Source: Nitrospirota bacterium
GTDB taxonomy: Bacteria; Nitrospirota; Thermodesulfovibrionia; Thermodesulfovibrionales; JdFR-88
Reading direction: 5' to 3'
DNA: 64,000 nt
Assembly (NCBI GenBank): GCA_021789935.1
Contig: JAJYIR010000005.1
Location: forward strand, 37,139 to 101,138
The translations under genes and the position numbers were made by a program. This document shows, in pieces, positions 27,076 through 36,636 of this stretch. Within the stretch, counting starts at the first letter, position 1. Each line of letters begins with the position of its first letter. Below the pieces are notes generated by a model. The model had not been told where the DNA came from, did not search any database, and was given only the letters and a program-made list of their open reading frames with translations.

Positions 27076-28794
27076 ATGGCAAGATCTCTTCTGCTTAGCA
27101 CGGCGATAGCGTTCGCCTTTTTCGTGGTCCTTGTGAGGCTTGGGGAATTGATGCTTCTGGACCACCAGGAGCTTTCCGCCAAGGCGGCGAGCCAGTACAG
27201 GAGGGAGGACCATATCGAAGCCGGAAGGGGCAAGATATATGACAGGCGCGGCAGGGAACTCGCGGTGAGCCTGGATGCCCGTTCCCTTTACTGCGATCCC
27301 GCGCAGGTGGTGTCCCCTCGCAAGGTGGCAATGGAACTCTCAAGGGCCATCGATATGGGCTATCCTCAAGTGGCCGCCAGGCTGGCCCCGGACGGGAAAA
27401 GGCATTTCGTATGGATTAAAAGAAAACTTACTGAAGAGCAGTCGGATGCTTTGAAAGGCATAAAGCTTGGCCCCGGCCTGGGCTTTGTGGATGAGCCGAA
27501 ACGGTATTACCCGGAAGGGGCGCTGGCCTCGCAGGTCCTCGGCTATCTGAACATGGATAACCAGGCGCAGGACGGAGTGGAGAAAGAATACGCGGGGACG
27601 CTTACCAACAAAGGCGGCAAGGTGGTCGTGGAACGGGATGCCACCGGGAAGATACTTTCACAGGGCGTGCAGCTGGAGTCCAAGGGTGACAACATAGTGC
27701 TTACCATAGACGATGGGCTACAGTACATCGCCGAGACCGCCCTTGACGAAGCGATGCAAAAATGGAAGGCGAAGTCCGCCTCCGTGATAATGATGGACCC
27801 ATATACGGGCGGCATACTGGCCATGGCCAGCAGGCCCAGTTACAACCCCAACGACCCTGGCGCATCCCCTGCCGGTTCAAGGAGAGACAGGGCCATCATG
27901 GACGTCTATGAGCCGGGCTCCGTATTCAAGATCGTCATGGGGTCCGCGGCCCTGGAGGACGGGGTTGTCACGCCGCAGACGGTTTTTGACTGTCATGGAG
28001 GCAGATATACCGTGGGCGGAAGGACGTTCCACGATGTTGAAAAAAACGGGCTCCTCACCTTCGAACAGATAATACAGAAATCCTCAAACGTAGGCAGCAT
28101 CCAGGTTGCGCTCAAGCTCGGGGCCGACAGGTATTATAAATACGCCAAGCTCTTTGGCTTCGGCCATAAAACGGGCGTAGACCTGCCGTCCGAGTCCGGC
28201 GGCTACGCAAGAAAGCCGCACACGGATGTGGCCCTTGCCTCCATGGCGATCGGTTACGGGGTTTCGGTAACGCCGCTCCAGATCGTGCGAGCATATTCCG
28301 CGGTGGCAAACGGCGGCTACCTTGTGTATCCTCACGTGGTTTCCAGGATAACGGCCCCGGACGGGCAGGTGATAAGCAGTTTCAATGAGCAAAGCAAAAG
28401 GGTCCTGAGGCCGGAGACAGCCGCCATCCTCAAAAACATATTCAGTATGGTCACCCAGAAAGGCGGCACCGCCGAAGAGGCCGCCGTAAACGGCAACGCC
28501 GTATGCGGTAAAACGGGTACGGCCAGGCTCTTTGACCCCCGGACTGGGAGATACTCGGATAAGTACGCCAGCACTTTTGTGGGCTTCGTCCCCGCCAGAG
28601 ATCCGAAAATAGCGATGATAGTGGTGTTCAAGGCCGCAAAAGGCGCGATATACGGCGGGGTGGTGGCTGGGCCGGTGTTCAGCAGCATAGCTGAGAAGGC
28701 CTTCGCCTATTTGAACGTTCCAAGGGATGACGCGGACCAGAGCAATATGGTTTATTTGGGAAAGGATGAGCATGGAGCTGTCTACACTCCTTGA
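27076..28794 (+). CDS. ftsI: Peptidoglycan transpeptidase FtsI (PBP3)
   Basis: A 572-residue class B PBP: N-terminal membrane anchor (about 5-20), pedestal domain with AGRGKIYDRRGRELAVS, and the transpeptidase motifs S-x-x-K (PGSVFK, Ser282), S-x-N (KSSNVG) and KTGT (GKTGTARL). It crosslinks septal peptidoglycan with FtsW. No C-terminal PASTA domain is present. The ATG follows directly the stop of a six-codon ORF (MNKNLF at 27055-27075) and has no clear ribosome site. murE starts inside its 3' end. Confidence 0.95.
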   Translation: MARSLLLSTAIAFAFFVVLVRLGELMLLDHQELSAKAASQYRREDHIEAGRGKIYDRRGRELAVSLDARSLYCDPAQVVSPRKVAMELSRAIDMGYPQVAARLAPDGKRHFVWIKRKLTEEQSDALKGIKLGPGLGFVDEPKRYYPEGALASQVLGYLNMDNQAQDGVEKEYAGTLTNKGGKVVVERDATGKILSQGVQLESKGDNIVLTIDDGLQYIAETALDEAMQKWKAKSASVIMMDPYTGGILAMASRPSYNPNDPGASPAGSRRDRAIMDVYEPGSVFKIVMGSAALEDGVVTPQTVFDCHGGRYTVGGRTFHDVEKNGLLTFEQIIQKSSNVGSIQVALKLGADRYYKYAKLFGFGHKTGVDLPSESGGYARKPHTDVALASMAIGYGVSVTPLQIVRAYSAVANGGYLVYPHVVSRITAPDGQVISSFNEQSKRVLRPETAAILKNIFSMVTQKGGTAEEAAVNGNAVCGKTGTARLFDPRTGRYSDKYASTFVGFVPARDPKIAMIVVFKAAKGAIYGGVVAGPVFSSIAEKAFAYLNVPRDDADQSNMVYLGKDEHGAVYTP

Positions 28795-30313
28795 GGGAGT
28801 AAAAATAAAAAGCATCAAGGGCATCGGCAGCCTGAAAATAAAAGGCATCGCCATAGATTCCAGGCGCGTGCGGGCAGGGGACCTCTTTTTTGCCTTAAAG
28901 GGCGGCCGGACGGACGGCAACGCCTTTATAAAAGATGCCATCATGAAAGGGGCCGCGGCCGTTTTGACGGACCAGCCATTTTTTTGCGAGCATCCGGAGC
29001 AGGCGCCAGACGGGGAAGAGGTTTTTTCTTCAGCCGCGCTGATCCGGGTGGAGGACGGACGAGCCGCCCTTGCCAGGATTTCCGCCAATTTCCATAAAAA
29101 CCCCTCCCTCAGGCTCTCGGTCACAGGCATAACCGGCACAAACGGAAAAACCACTACGGCCCTTCTTGTCCATGGCGGCCTGGGCCGGCTTGGCAGGGGC
29201 TCCGGGCTCATAGGGACTATAAAATACATTGCGGGAGGCATCGAAAAGCCCGCCCCGCATACCACCCCCGAGGCGCCGGACTTCCAGCGCATGCTGGAGG
29301 AGATGGAGGCGGCCGGGCAAAGCCATGCGGTAGCCGAGGTCTCCTCTCATGCGCTTGCGCAAAAACGGGTGGACTGCACATCTTTCAAGGTGGCCGTGTT
29401 TACGAACCTCACAAGAGACCACCTCGATTACCATAAGACGATGGAAAATTATTTTGAGGCCAAAAAAAGACTCTTTAATGAGCTGCTGGAGGCTGGCGGG
29501 CTGGCGGTCATAAACTCTGATGATCCGTTCGGCAAAAGACTTGCCTCGGAGATTTCTTTTTCCGGTAAGGGGACCGTTCTTGCTTACAGCGCCGCCAATG
29601 GCCCCGGTAAAGCAGGCATGCCAGGCGTTGAGGGCATAAGGGCGGAGAACATACGGAATACGGCCTCCGGGCTTCGTTTCGACATCTCTTGCCAGGGCCG
29701 GAAGTTCCCGATAAGCTCCCGCCTCATAGGGGCTCACAACGTATATAACCTGCTGGCGGCCTTCGGGGCGCTGACGGGGCTCGGTTTTGACGCGGAGGAG
29801 GCCATAAGGGGGCTTGAGTCCCTCGAAGGTGTCAATGGCAGGTTCGAGAGGGTGGAGTGCGGACAGGAATTCCTGGCCGTCATAGATTACGCCCACACAC
29901 CCGATGCGCTCCAAAGGCTGATCCAGGCCGCGCGGGCCGTTTCAAGCGGCAGGGTGATCACATTGTTCGGGTGCGGCGGAGACCGGGACAAGGGCAAACG
30001 CAGGGAAATGGGTCTTATAGCCGCGACCCTTTCGGACGTTGCCGTGATAACCTCGGACAACCCGCGCAGCGAAGACCCGGCGGACATCATAGGAGATATA
30101 AAAGAAGGCATACCGGCGGACAGGGCCGGCCATTGCCTCGTAATAGCGGACCGCGCGGAGGCCATCGAAAGGGCGATAGGCATGGCCCGCGCCGGAGACG
30201 CAGTTTTGATCGCGGGCAAGGGACATGAGGATTACCAGGAGATAAACGGCGTGCGCAGCCCGTTTAACGACCGCCTTGCCGCCGTCACGGCGCTGGAGAA
30301 AAGGAAAAGGTGA
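28772..30313 (+). CDS. murE: UDP-MurNAc-L-Ala-D-Glu:meso-diaminopimelate ligase MurE
   Basis: 513 residues from ATG 28772 (23-nt overlap with ftsI; AAAGGA precedes). P-loop ITGTNGKTTT, an HA..TTPEAPD stretch, and DNPRSEDP near the C-terminus. The Arg in DNPR is the known determinant of meso-DAP rather than lysine addition, so the cell wall is DAP-type. ATP-dependent third amino-acid step in the cytoplasm. Confidence 0.96.
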   Translation: MELSTLLEGVKIKSIKGIGSLKIKGIAIDSRRVRAGDLFFALKGGRTDGNAFIKDAIMKGAAAVLTDQPFFCEHPEQAPDGEEVFSSAALIRVEDGRAALARISANFHKNPSLRLSVTGITGTNGKTTTALLVHGGLGRLGRGSGLIGTIKYIAGGIEKPAPHTTPEAPDFQRMLEEMEAAGQSHAVAEVSSHALAQKRVDCTSFKVAVFTNLTRDHLDYHKTMENYFEAKKRLFNELLEAGGLAVINSDDPFGKRLASEISFSGKGTVLAYSAANGPGKAGMPGVEGIRAENIRNTASGLRFDISCQGRKFPISSRLIGAHNVYNLLAAFGALTGLGFDAEEAIRGLESLEGVNGRFERVECGQEFLAVIDYAHTPDALQRLIQAARAVSSGRVITLFGCGGDRDKGKRREMGLIAATLSDVAVITSDNPRSEDPADIIGDIKEGIPADRAGHCLVIADRAEAIERAIGMARAGDAVLIAGKGHEDYQEINGVRSPFNDRLAAVTALEKRKR

Positions 30314-31746
30314 TGTTTTTGTTTCTTGACATACAGGAGATACTTGCTGCGACGGGCGGAAGGCTTCTTCAGAGCGGGACATCCGGATTTATGGGCAGTT
30401 TTACCGGCGTGTCTACGGATTCCAGGACCATAGGGGTTGGGGAGCTTTTTGTGGCCCTCAAAGGCGAACGGTTTGACGGAAACGATTTTCTGGCGGTTTC
30501 TCTGGAGCGGGCGGCCGGGGCCATCATAAGCCGGGAGCCGGGGGAAAAAACGCCTTTGCCCGCCGGAAAGAGCATAGTGCTCGTGCCTGATACGCTGAAG
30601 GCCCTTCAGCAGATGGCCCGCCGGATACGGATGAAAAAACCTGATATGCCGGTAGTTGGCGTGACGGGCTCCAACGGCAAGACCACCACCAAGGAGCTCA
30701 CCGCCTGTGTGCTCGGGGCCAGGATCGGCGAGGTGCTGAAGAGCCGGGGCAACCTGAACAACCAGATCGGTCTGCCGCTTAACCTCTGCCGCCTGCAGCC
30801 GGGGCATGGTGCGGCCGTACTGGAGATGGGGGCAAGCAGGCCGGGGGACATACAGGAGCTTTGCGACATTGCGGGGCCCACCCACGGCATCATCACCAAT
30901 ATAGGGCAGAGCCACCTGGAGGGGTTTCCAGGAGGCATGGAGCAGATAGCCGGCACGAAGCTTGCGCTTGCAAGGGCCGCAAATACGATTATCTATAACG
31001 CTGACGACCCTCTTCTGCGCAAAGCGGTGGAGGATGAATTCCGTGGCCAGAAACAGAAGACGCTTATAAGTTTCGGCATCAGGGAGGACGCCCATCTGAG
31101 GGCCTGCGGTATAGAGATGGGGCAGGATGGCCTTTGTTCGTCGTTTTGGCTTTCTACGGGAGGGCCGGCTGTCAGGGCAAGGCTGGCCGTGCCCGGGCTT
31201 TTCAATATCTATAACGCCCTGGCGGCGGCCGCCGCCGGGCTGTCATTCGGAGCCGGGCTTGAGGAGGCGGCAGGGGCTTTCGAAGAGTTCCACGGCGTGC
31301 CGATGAGATATGAGATAAAAGAGACCGGCGGCGCGACGCTGTTAAACGACGTTTATAACGCGAACCCGGCCTCGATGGAAGAGGCGGTAAAGGAGCTTGT
31401 CAGGCTCAGGCGCAGCAGGGCGGTCGCCGTGCTTGGGGACATGCTTGAGCTTGGTGCCCATGCGGAGGAGGCACACAGGAAGCTGGGCGCGCGCATGGAT
31501 GTTCTTCCGGTTGACGTATTTATAGCCGTGGGGCCCATGATGCGCCTGGCCCTGGAGGAGTTCAACGAGGGCAGGGCCGGAAAGTTCAAAAAAGACAGGC
31601 TGGCCATCGCCTGCGCGGATTCCGACCAGGCGGCAAGAGAGCTCATGGCTCACCTGAGGCCTGGCGACACGGTCTTAATCAAGGGCTCAAGGGGAATGAA
31701 GATGGAAAAAGTACTGCCTGCGGACGGGGCGGAAAATGCTTTATAG
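30313..31746 (+). CDS. murF: UDP-MurNAc-tripeptide--D-Ala-D-Ala ligase MurF
   Basis: 477 residues from ATG 30313 (GTG 30310 is an alternative overlapping the murE stop). P-loop VTGSNGKTTTKEL, ALKGERFDG early, NDVYNANPASMEEA and RYEIKE typical of MurF. Adds D-Ala-D-Ala to the UDP-tripeptide. Overlaps mraY by 11 nt. Confidence 0.96.
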   Translation: MFLFLDIQEILAATGGRLLQSGTSGFMGSFTGVSTDSRTIGVGELFVALKGERFDGNDFLAVSLERAAGAIISREPGEKTPLPAGKSIVLVPDTLKALQQMARRIRMKKPDMPVVGVTGSNGKTTTKELTACVLGARIGEVLKSRGNLNNQIGLPLNLCRLQPGHGAAVLEMGASRPGDIQELCDIAGPTHGIITNIGQSHLEGFPGGMEQIAGTKLALARAANTIIYNADDPLLRKAVEDEFRGQKQKTLISFGIREDAHLRACGIEMGQDGLCSSFWLSTGGPAVRARLAVPGLFNIYNALAAAAAGLSFGAGLEEAAGAFEEFHGVPMRYEIKETGGATLLNDVYNANPASMEEAVKELVRLRRSRAVAVLGDMLELGAHAEEAHRKLGARMDVLPVDVFIAVGPMMRLALEEFNEGRAGKFKKDRLAIACADSDQAARELMAHLRPGDTVLIKGSRGMKMEKVLPADGAENAL

Positions 31747-32818
31747 TTTTTTTTATTATCTTCATGACTGGATAAAACCATTCAACGTATTCAGGTATAT
31801 AACCTTCAGGGCCGCGCTGGCGGCCTTCACCGCGGCGGCCATTTCCTACTTCATAATGCCCTCGTTCATACGGTGGGCCCGGAATATCGGCGGCACGCAG
31901 TCCATACGCCAGGACGGCCCTTCCAGGCACTTGGCCAAGCAGGGCACTCCAACTATGGGGGGCATCGTGATAGCCGGCAGCATCCTTTTATCGACGCTGT
32001 GCTGGGGGGACCTGGAAAACGCCTATGTCCTGATAATGCTGCTGGCGACGGCCGGGTTTTCCGCCATAGGGCTCTGGGACGACTTCCTGAAGGTGACCAG
32101 GAAAAACCCCAAGGGACTGGCCGCGAGATATAAATTCGGCCTCCAGATACTGCTTGCGGTGATCCTCGGGACCCTTGTCTACCTGAACCCTCATGATCCG
32201 TATGCGGATATACTGTCCATCCCTTTTTTCAAGAAATGGATACTTCACTTTGGCATATTCTATATCCCGTTTTCTGTCCTCGTGATGGTGGGCTCGTCAA
32301 ACGCGGTAAACCTGACGGACGGGATAGACGGCCTTGCCATCGGCCTTGTGGCGATAGCGACCCTCGCAAACGGCGTTCTCATTTATATATCCGGGCACAG
32401 GGGGCTTTCGGAATACCTGCATGTGCTCCATCTGCCGTACGCGGGGGAACTCACCGTCTATTGCGGCTCCATGTTCGGGGCCGCGCTCGGTTTTCTTTGG
32501 TATAACTCATATCCGGCCGACCTCTTCATGGGGGATGTGGGCTCTCTGGGCCTGGGGGGCGCACTGGGCACCCTTGCCGTGATATCGAAGCAGGAGATAA
32601 TCCTTGCCGTGGTGGGCGGGATATTCGTGGTCGAGACGCTTTCGGTGATACTGCAGGTGATGTCCTTCAAGCTCACAGGCAAGCGCATCTTCAAGATGGC
32701 CCCGATACATCATCATTTCGAGCTTAAAGGGTGGGCGGAGCCGAAGGTGATAGTAAGGTTCTGGATAATCGGGATAATACTTGCGCTCCTGTCCCTGACT
32801 ACGTTCAAGGTGAGCTGA
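31736..32818 (+). CDS. mraY: Phospho-MurNAc-pentapeptide transferase MraY
   Basis: A 360-residue integral membrane protein with about 10 helices. GTPTMGG, the catalytic Asp pair region IGLWDDFLK, NAVNLTDGIDGLA and the HHHFE motif (PIHHHFELKGW) are all present. It forms lipid I from UDP-MurNAc-pentapeptide and undecaprenyl phosphate. Normal length. Confidence 0.97.
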   Translation: MLYSFFYYLHDWIKPFNVFRYITFRAALAAFTAAAISYFIMPSFIRWARNIGGTQSIRQDGPSRHLAKQGTPTMGGIVIAGSILLSTLCWGDLENAYVLIMLLATAGFSAIGLWDDFLKVTRKNPKGLAARYKFGLQILLAVILGTLVYLNPHDPYADILSIPFFKKWILHFGIFYIPFSVLVMVGSSNAVNLTDGIDGLAIGLVAIATLANGVLIYISGHRGLSEYLHVLHLPYAGELTVYCGSMFGAALGFLWYNSYPADLFMGDVGSLGLGGALGTLAVISKQEIILAVVGGIFVVETLSVILQVMSFKLTGKRIFKMAPIHHHFELKGWAEPKVIVRFWIIGIILALLSLTTFKVS

Positions 32819-32835
32819 GGGGAAATAAAATAGAA

Positions 32836-32865
32836 ATGCCAGCAAAAAAGGGAAAACGGGAGTGA
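32836..32865 (+). CDS. Putative 9-codon basic ORF between mraY and murD
   Basis: ATG 32836 opens MPAKKGKRE and stops at TGA 32863-32865, 2 nt before the murD ATG and overlapping an in-frame murD GTG (GTGA at 32862). A possible re-initiation step; no evidence of function. Confidence 0.3.
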   Translation: MPAKKGKRE

Positions 32866-32867
32866 GC

Positions 32868-34310
32868 ATGTTCGAAGGCAAAAGGGTCCTGGTATTCGGG
32901 CTTAAAAGAAGCGGAGCGGCCTCCGCGCTTGCGCTTCATGCCCTGGGCGCGCAGGTGGCGGTTACGGACATGAAAACAAAAGAATCAGGAGAACTGACGG
33001 AAGAGCTGGGAAAACTCCCGGAAGATATCGGGCTTTTTCTAGGCGGCCATCCTGAAGAGGCCCTTAAGGGAGTGGACCTTGTGGTGGTCAGCCCCGGAGT
33101 GCCCATGAACATTCCGGCGCTCCTGCTGGCGGCCCGGGCAGGGATAGAGGTAATAAGCGAACTGGAGCTTGGCTTCAGGCTGTTCAAGTCCGCAAACCCG
33201 TTGGTTGATTTTTACGCAATCACAGGGACCAACGGAAAGTCCACAACTACGGCGCTCCTGCACTTCATCCTTGAAAGGGCTGGCAGGCGGGCCATCCTTG
33301 CGGGCAACATAGGCTATGCCCTTTCAGGGTTTTTCACCCTCCCGGAAGGCCCTTCGGACATTGAGTTGCCGGAGGAGCCCTCCCCTGTTGTTGTTGAGGT
33401 ATCTAATTTCCAGTTGGAAGGCATCCGGGATTTTAAGCCCAGGATATCGGCCATCCTCAATCTGGCCCCGGACCACCTGGACCGCTACAGGGATGTTTCC
33501 GCCTATTACGAGGCCAAGATGAGGATTTTCGAAAGGCAGGATGACGGAGATTACCTCGTTTTGAACGCGGATGATCCGAACACGCAGATAATAAAAAGAA
33601 AGCTGGAGAACGCCAACCTCGGGCCGAAGGTCATCTGTTTTGGCAGGGGTGAAGGTAAAAAAACAAAAATATTCGGGCTGTTCGCCCTGGGCGGTTCCGT
33701 TTACGTGAACCTGCCCGGCATGGATATAGAACTCATTAAAGCCGGTGACATCAGGATAAAGGGCGCGCATAACCTGGAAAACGCGATGGCAGCCTCTGCA
33801 ATGGCGCTTCTGGCCGCAGTCCCGGCGGAAGCCGTGCGGGAAGCGCTCATGGAGTTTCCGGGGCTGCCTCACCGCATGGAATTTGTGAGGGAGCTTGACG
33901 GGGTGGCCTACATCAACGACTCCAAGGGTACGAACCCGCCCGCCGTTTTACGCTCACTCGAGAGTTTCGGGGGCAAGGGGGGAAACAAAAACAAAAACAA
34001 AAAATCCGTCATACTTATCGCTGGAGGCAGGGACAAGAACGGGGATTTCCACAGCCTCCGGCATGAGGTTGAAAGGAGCGTAAAGCTCCTGGTGCTGATA
34101 GGGGAAGCAGGCGGAAAGATAGCGGCAGCCCTGGAGGGCGCAGCGCGGACCAAATACGCGAAAGATATGGCGGAGGCGTTAAGGATATCGAAAGAAGCCG
34201 CACGTCCCGGGGACGTGGTGCTTCTTTCGCCTGCCTGCGCAAGCTTCGATATGTTCAGGGACTTTGAGGACAGGGGAGACAAGTTCAGAGAGGAGGCGCA
34301 GAGGCTTTGA
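32868..34310 (+). CDS. murD: UDP-MurNAc-L-alanine--D-glutamate ligase MurD
   Basis: 480 residues from ATG 32868 (GGGAG at 32858-32862; GTG 32862 adds two residues). N-terminal Rossmann VLVFGLKRSG, P-loop ITGTNGKSTT, NDSKGTNPPA and SPACASFD. Adds D-Glu to UDP-MurNAc-L-Ala. Two low-complexity inserts, GEGKKTK and GGNKNKNKK, are encoded by (AAAAAC)-like repeats at loop positions of the second and third domains. Overlaps ftsW by 4 nt. Confidence 0.96.
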   Translation: MFEGKRVLVFGLKRSGAASALALHALGAQVAVTDMKTKESGELTEELGKLPEDIGLFLGGHPEEALKGVDLVVVSPGVPMNIPALLLAARAGIEVISELELGFRLFKSANPLVDFYAITGTNGKSTTTALLHFILERAGRRAILAGNIGYALSGFFTLPEGPSDIELPEEPSPVVVEVSNFQLEGIRDFKPRISAILNLAPDHLDRYRDVSAYYEAKMRIFERQDDGDYLVLNADDPNTQIIKRKLENANLGPKVICFGRGEGKKTKIFGLFALGGSVYVNLPGMDIELIKAGDIRIKGAHNLENAMAASAMALLAAVPAEAVREALMEFPGLPHRMEFVRELDGVAYINDSKGTNPPAVLRSLESFGGKGGNKNKNKKSVILIAGGRDKNGDFHSLRHEVERSVKLLVLIGEAGGKIAAALEGAARTKYAKDMAEALRISKEAARPGDVVLLSPACASFDMFRDFEDRGDKFREEAQRL

Positions 34311-35515
34311 ACCCTGAACCCGGATTTTCATTTCACGACGGCTCAGGCAAGCCCGACAGGATGCTGATTATCCTCACGGCAGCGCTCGTCCTTTTTGGCG
34401 CCCTCATGATATATTCGAGCACGAGCGTAGTGACCTCTGCGATGGTAAAAAGACATGCCACCACTTCCCTCTTTTATTTCAAAAGGCATGTGATGACCAT
34501 AATCCTCGCCCTTGCCGCCGGGGTGGCCGCCTACAAGACCAGGCCCCGGCTGCTGGGCAGGCTTTCACCCTTCCTGCTGGTAATTTCAATGGGGCTTCTG
34601 CTGCTGGTGTTCACAAGGTTCGGCATATCGGCCGGAGGGGCCAGGAGATGGCTCCGGGTATGGCCTTCCACCTTTCAACCCTCGGAGCTCGTAAAGCTGG
34701 CGATGGTCATATTCCTGGCCTGGTATCTCTCCAGGGATTTCTTTGAGCCGGACAGGTTATGGAAGGTGCTCCTGCCGGTGGGGGTGATGGTCGTGTTCCA
34801 GGCGGTCTTTTTAAAGCAGCCGGATTTTGGCGGCACCCTTACGCTTGGTTTTATCACCATATCCATGCTTTTTCTGGCCGGCGCCAGGCTCAGGTATTTA
34901 GGGGGACTTTTGACGTGTGTCCTGCCGGCCGTTTTTTATCTTGCCCACAAGCCGTACCGGTGGAGAAGGATAATATCTTTTCTGAACCCATGGGCGGACG
35001 CGCGGGGGGAGGGCTTTCAGCTTGTCCAGTCCCTCATAGCCTTTGGCAGGGGAGGGCTTGGCGGAGTGGGGTTGGGCAAGAGCATGCAGAAACTCTCTTT
35101 CCTGCCCGAGATGCACACCGATTTCATATTCTCGATAATCGGGGAGGAGCTTGGCTTTTTCGCGGCGGGGCTGGTAGTGGTGGCCTTTTGCGCCCTCTTT
35201 TTAAGGAGCGTGCGGATTGCAAATAAGATGAGCGAAAAATACCACTATCTTCTGGCCTGGGGCATAGCGCTGATGATAGCGCTTCAGGCGTTCATTAATT
35301 TCTGCGTGGTCACGGGGCTCATGCCTACAAAGGGGCTCCCGCTTCCGTTCATAAGCTACGGGGGCTCCTCTCTGATCGTAAACCTTATGGCGATGGGCAT
35401 ACTGCTCAGGCTTTCAAAGGGCGAGCCGCCCAAAGCTGCCCCCGACCGGCTTAAAGAGCTGCTTGAAAAGAAAAAGGCGAGGCGCAGTGTCTACGGCGCG
35501 GGGTTTGGCAGATGA
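34307..35515 (+). CDS. ftsW: Septal peptidoglycan glycosyltransferase FtsW
   Basis: 402 residues from TTG 34307 (TTGA overlap with murD, GGAGG about 10 nt upstream); ATG 34361 is an alternative. A SEDS protein with about 10 membrane helices: IYSSTSVV, GGARRW with FQPSELVKLA, HTDFIFSIIGEELGF and PLPFISYGGSSL. It polymerises lipid II at the septum with FtsI. The cytoplasmic tail is Lys/Arg rich. Overlaps murG by 4 nt. Confidence 0.96.
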   Translation: MNPEPGFSFHDGSGKPDRMLIILTAALVLFGALMIYSSTSVVTSAMVKRHATTSLFYFKRHVMTIILALAAGVAAYKTRPRLLGRLSPFLLVISMGLLLLVFTRFGISAGGARRWLRVWPSTFQPSELVKLAMVIFLAWYLSRDFFEPDRLWKVLLPVGVMVVFQAVFLKQPDFGGTLTLGFITISMLFLAGARLRYLGGLLTCVLPAVFYLAHKPYRWRRIISFLNPWADARGEGFQLVQSLIAFGRGGLGGVGLGKSMQKLSFLPEMHTDFIFSIIGEELGFFAAGLVVVAFCALFLRSVRIANKMSEKYHYLLAWGIALMIALQAFINFCVVTGLMPTKGLPLPFISYGGSSLIVNLMAMGILLRLSKGEPPKAAPDRLKELLEKKKARRSVYGAGFGR

Positions 35516-36621
35516 GGGTTGTCATAGCCGGCGGAGGAACGGGAGGCCACCTTTTTCCGGGCCTTGCCCTGGCTGAAGAGCTGGAGAGGAAGGCCGGCGC
35601 CGAGATAGTGTTCATGGGCACGGAAAAGGGACTGGAGTCCAAGGTTGTTCCCAAAAAAGGATATCAGATTATATTCCTTCCCGCTGAGGGGGTGGCCGGA
35701 AAATCGGGCTGGGCGAGGCTCAGGGCGATCTCAAAGCTCATGTCATCCGTGATCAAGGCAAAGAAGCTGCTTGGTTCCATTGAGCCCGATATAGTTGTGG
35801 GCACCGGCGGATACGTCTCGGTGAGCCCCGTTTTTGCGGCGTGGCTTTCGTCCATACCGGTGGTCATCATGGAGCAAAACGTATTTCCCGGGGCGGCAAA
35901 CCGCTGGCTTTCAAAAATTGCGGGTGCTGTGGCCGCCACATATATGGAAAGCACGCGGTATCTTCCAAAGGGCAAAACCTTCCTGACAGGCAATCCGGTG
36001 AGGGCGGAGGTTCTTTCGGCCGCAAGAGAAGGCTCCTTTAGTTTGTTTGAGCTCGCACCCGAAGGGTTTTTTACGATATTTGTCTCCGGGGGGTCCAGCG
36101 GAGCCACGAGCATCAATAAGGCGGTCACGGGCGCGCTTGAGCACATGGGCGACCTGAAGGAGAATATACAGTTCCTGCACCAAAGCGGGCACCGGGACTA
36201 TCAGGCTGTCCGGGAGGTATACAGACGCCAGGGTTTCAAGGCGATGGTGGTGCCTTTCATTTACCAGATGCCCGAGGCTTACGCGGTGGCCGACCTGGTA
36301 ATATCCAGGGCCGGAGCAACCACTCTGGCCGAGCTGACCGCGCTTGGCAAACCCGCCGTTCTCGTACCCTATCCGTACGCCGGAGCGCACCAGGAGTTCA
36401 ATGCAAAGAAACTGGAGGACTTCGGGGCGGCAAGGCTGCTCATGGACAGAGAACTTTCCGGGGAGCGCATGGCCCGGGAGATAAGGGCTCTTATTGAAAA
36501 TGAGACCGAAAGAAACGATATGGCCGCAAGGAGCAGGGCCGTCGGACAGCCGGATGCCGCAAAGAAAGCGGCCGAGCTTGTGATGAGCCTCGTCAGGTTA
36601 AAGAAAAAGGCGTTGAAATGA
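35512..36621 (+). CDS. murG: Lipid II synthase MurG (GT28)
   Basis: 369 residues: GGGTGGHLFPGLALAEEL at the N-terminus, EQNVFPGAANRWL, SGGSSGATSIN as the UDP-GlcNAc loop, and SRAGATTLAEL with YAGAHQEFNA. Transfers GlcNAc to lipid I at the inner membrane. GSSGA replaces the more common GSQGA. The end is Lys rich (RLKKKALK); an 11-codon ORF overlaps its stop (ATGA at 36618) and enters murC. Confidence 0.96.
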   Translation: MRVVIAGGGTGGHLFPGLALAEELERKAGAEIVFMGTEKGLESKVVPKKGYQIIFLPAEGVAGKSGWARLRAISKLMSSVIKAKKLLGSIEPDIVVGTGGYVSVSPVFAAWLSSIPVVIMEQNVFPGAANRWLSKIAGAVAATYMESTRYLPKGKTFLTGNPVRAEVLSAAREGSFSLFELAPEGFFTIFVSGGSSGATSINKAVTGALEHMGDLKENIQFLHQSGHRDYQAVREVYRRQGFKAMVVPFIYQMPEAYAVADLVISRAGATTLAELTALGKPAVLVPYPYAGAHQEFNAKKLEDFGAARLLMDRELSGERMAREIRALIENETERNDMAARSRAVGQPDAAKKAAELVMSLVRLKKKALK

Positions 36622-36636
36622 AAAGGAAGGTAAGAG

